The notes under the pieces are model-generated. The model had not been told where the DNA came from. It made no database searches and worked only from the letters and a program-made list of their open reading frames with translations. A stretch of DNA of 64,000 nt, taken from positions 9,907,997 through 9,971,996 of the forward strand of contig NC_012871.2 of the NCBI RefSeq assembly GCF_000003195.3. Direction: 5' to 3'. Every line of letters starts with the position of its first letter. Position 1 is the first letter of the stretch. Shown here one piece after another: positions 63,997 to 64,000 of the stretch. The stretch is from Sorghum bicolor (lineage: Eukaryota; Streptophyta; Magnoliopsida; Poales; Poaceae). The translations under genes and the position numbers were made by a program.

Positions 63997-64000
63997 CTAT

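Noticed and set aside
1..64000. CRISPR arrays, bacterial operons, rRNA genes
   Set aside because: No regularly spaced identical repeats with unique spacers and no rRNA motifs; the DNA is clearly plant nuclear with introns and plant transposons.

Overview
The window is a transposon-saturated intergenic block from a grass nuclear genome. A Panicoid grass such as Sorghum is the most likely source. The basis is the mix of repeats: En/Spm-CACTA elements with long subterminal repeat arrays, very common GGCCTTGTTTA-type MITEs, Stowaway MITEs, Ty3/gypsy chromovirus LTR elements and spliceosomal introns inside the transposase genes. The species is an inference. No intact non-transposon protein gene was found. 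Nearly every interpretable coding sequence belongs to a mobile element.

Layout. 1-1498: decayed N-terminal half of a TNP2-type CACTA transposase. 2755-7375: a 4.6-kb CACTA element with target duplication AAG. It keeps a seven-exon TNPA-like gene, open except for one stop codon, and the C-terminus of TNP2. 7778-8564: an internally deleted CACTA. 10175-12762: a second CACTA family (CCTGACGG subterminal repeats, target duplication TCA). 13191-13600: LINE tail. 14348-14849: Stowaway MITE with another MITE inside it. 17652-22589: a larger member of the CCTGACGG family (target duplication CAC). It carries a multi-exon gene that joins a transposase-associated domain to a TNPA-like body. 24063-26757: solo LTR (target duplication GTTTC). 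27956-36055: an 8.1-kb CACTA with an uninterrupted 1,122-residue TNP2 transposase, an upstream two-exon GRF zinc-finger gene, a 679-bp tandem repeat and a broken Ulp1-like protease. 37511-41300: decayed retroelement with a 600-bp-arm inverted repeat. 41371-42251 and 43152-46516: two more CACTA-type elements. 47599-51054: two LTR copies in inverted orientation inside one pair of GCAAG target duplications. 52069 to the end: the 3' LTR and internal part of a large gypsy element on the minus strand, interrupted by a complete 5-kb chromovirus-like element (57936-62976, target duplication AGAAG).

Between the transposons lie diverged low-copy segments that occur in pairs: 2.5 kb/9.2 kb, 16.0 kb/51.2 kb, 23.7 kb/42.8 kb and 26.9 kb/37.0 kb. 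Some carry TATA-like sites and what looks like a signal-peptide first exon (16255, with decayed relatives near 17480 and 46815). These look like relics of a duplicated host gene that transposons have since expanded and broken.

How the genes work together. In the CACTA elements TNP2 is the catalytic transposase, and a second protein (TNPA-like, or possibly the GRF zinc-finger protein) is expected to bind the subterminal repeats. Only the 27956-36055 element has a TNP2 that could still be active. The most unusual items are its GRF/TNP2/Ulp1 cargo without a TNPA gene, the TNP2-N/TNPA chimera at 18972-21818, and the single-insertion palindromic LTR structure at 47599-51054. Splice sites and domain names were assigned by eye; no alignment or database search was run.
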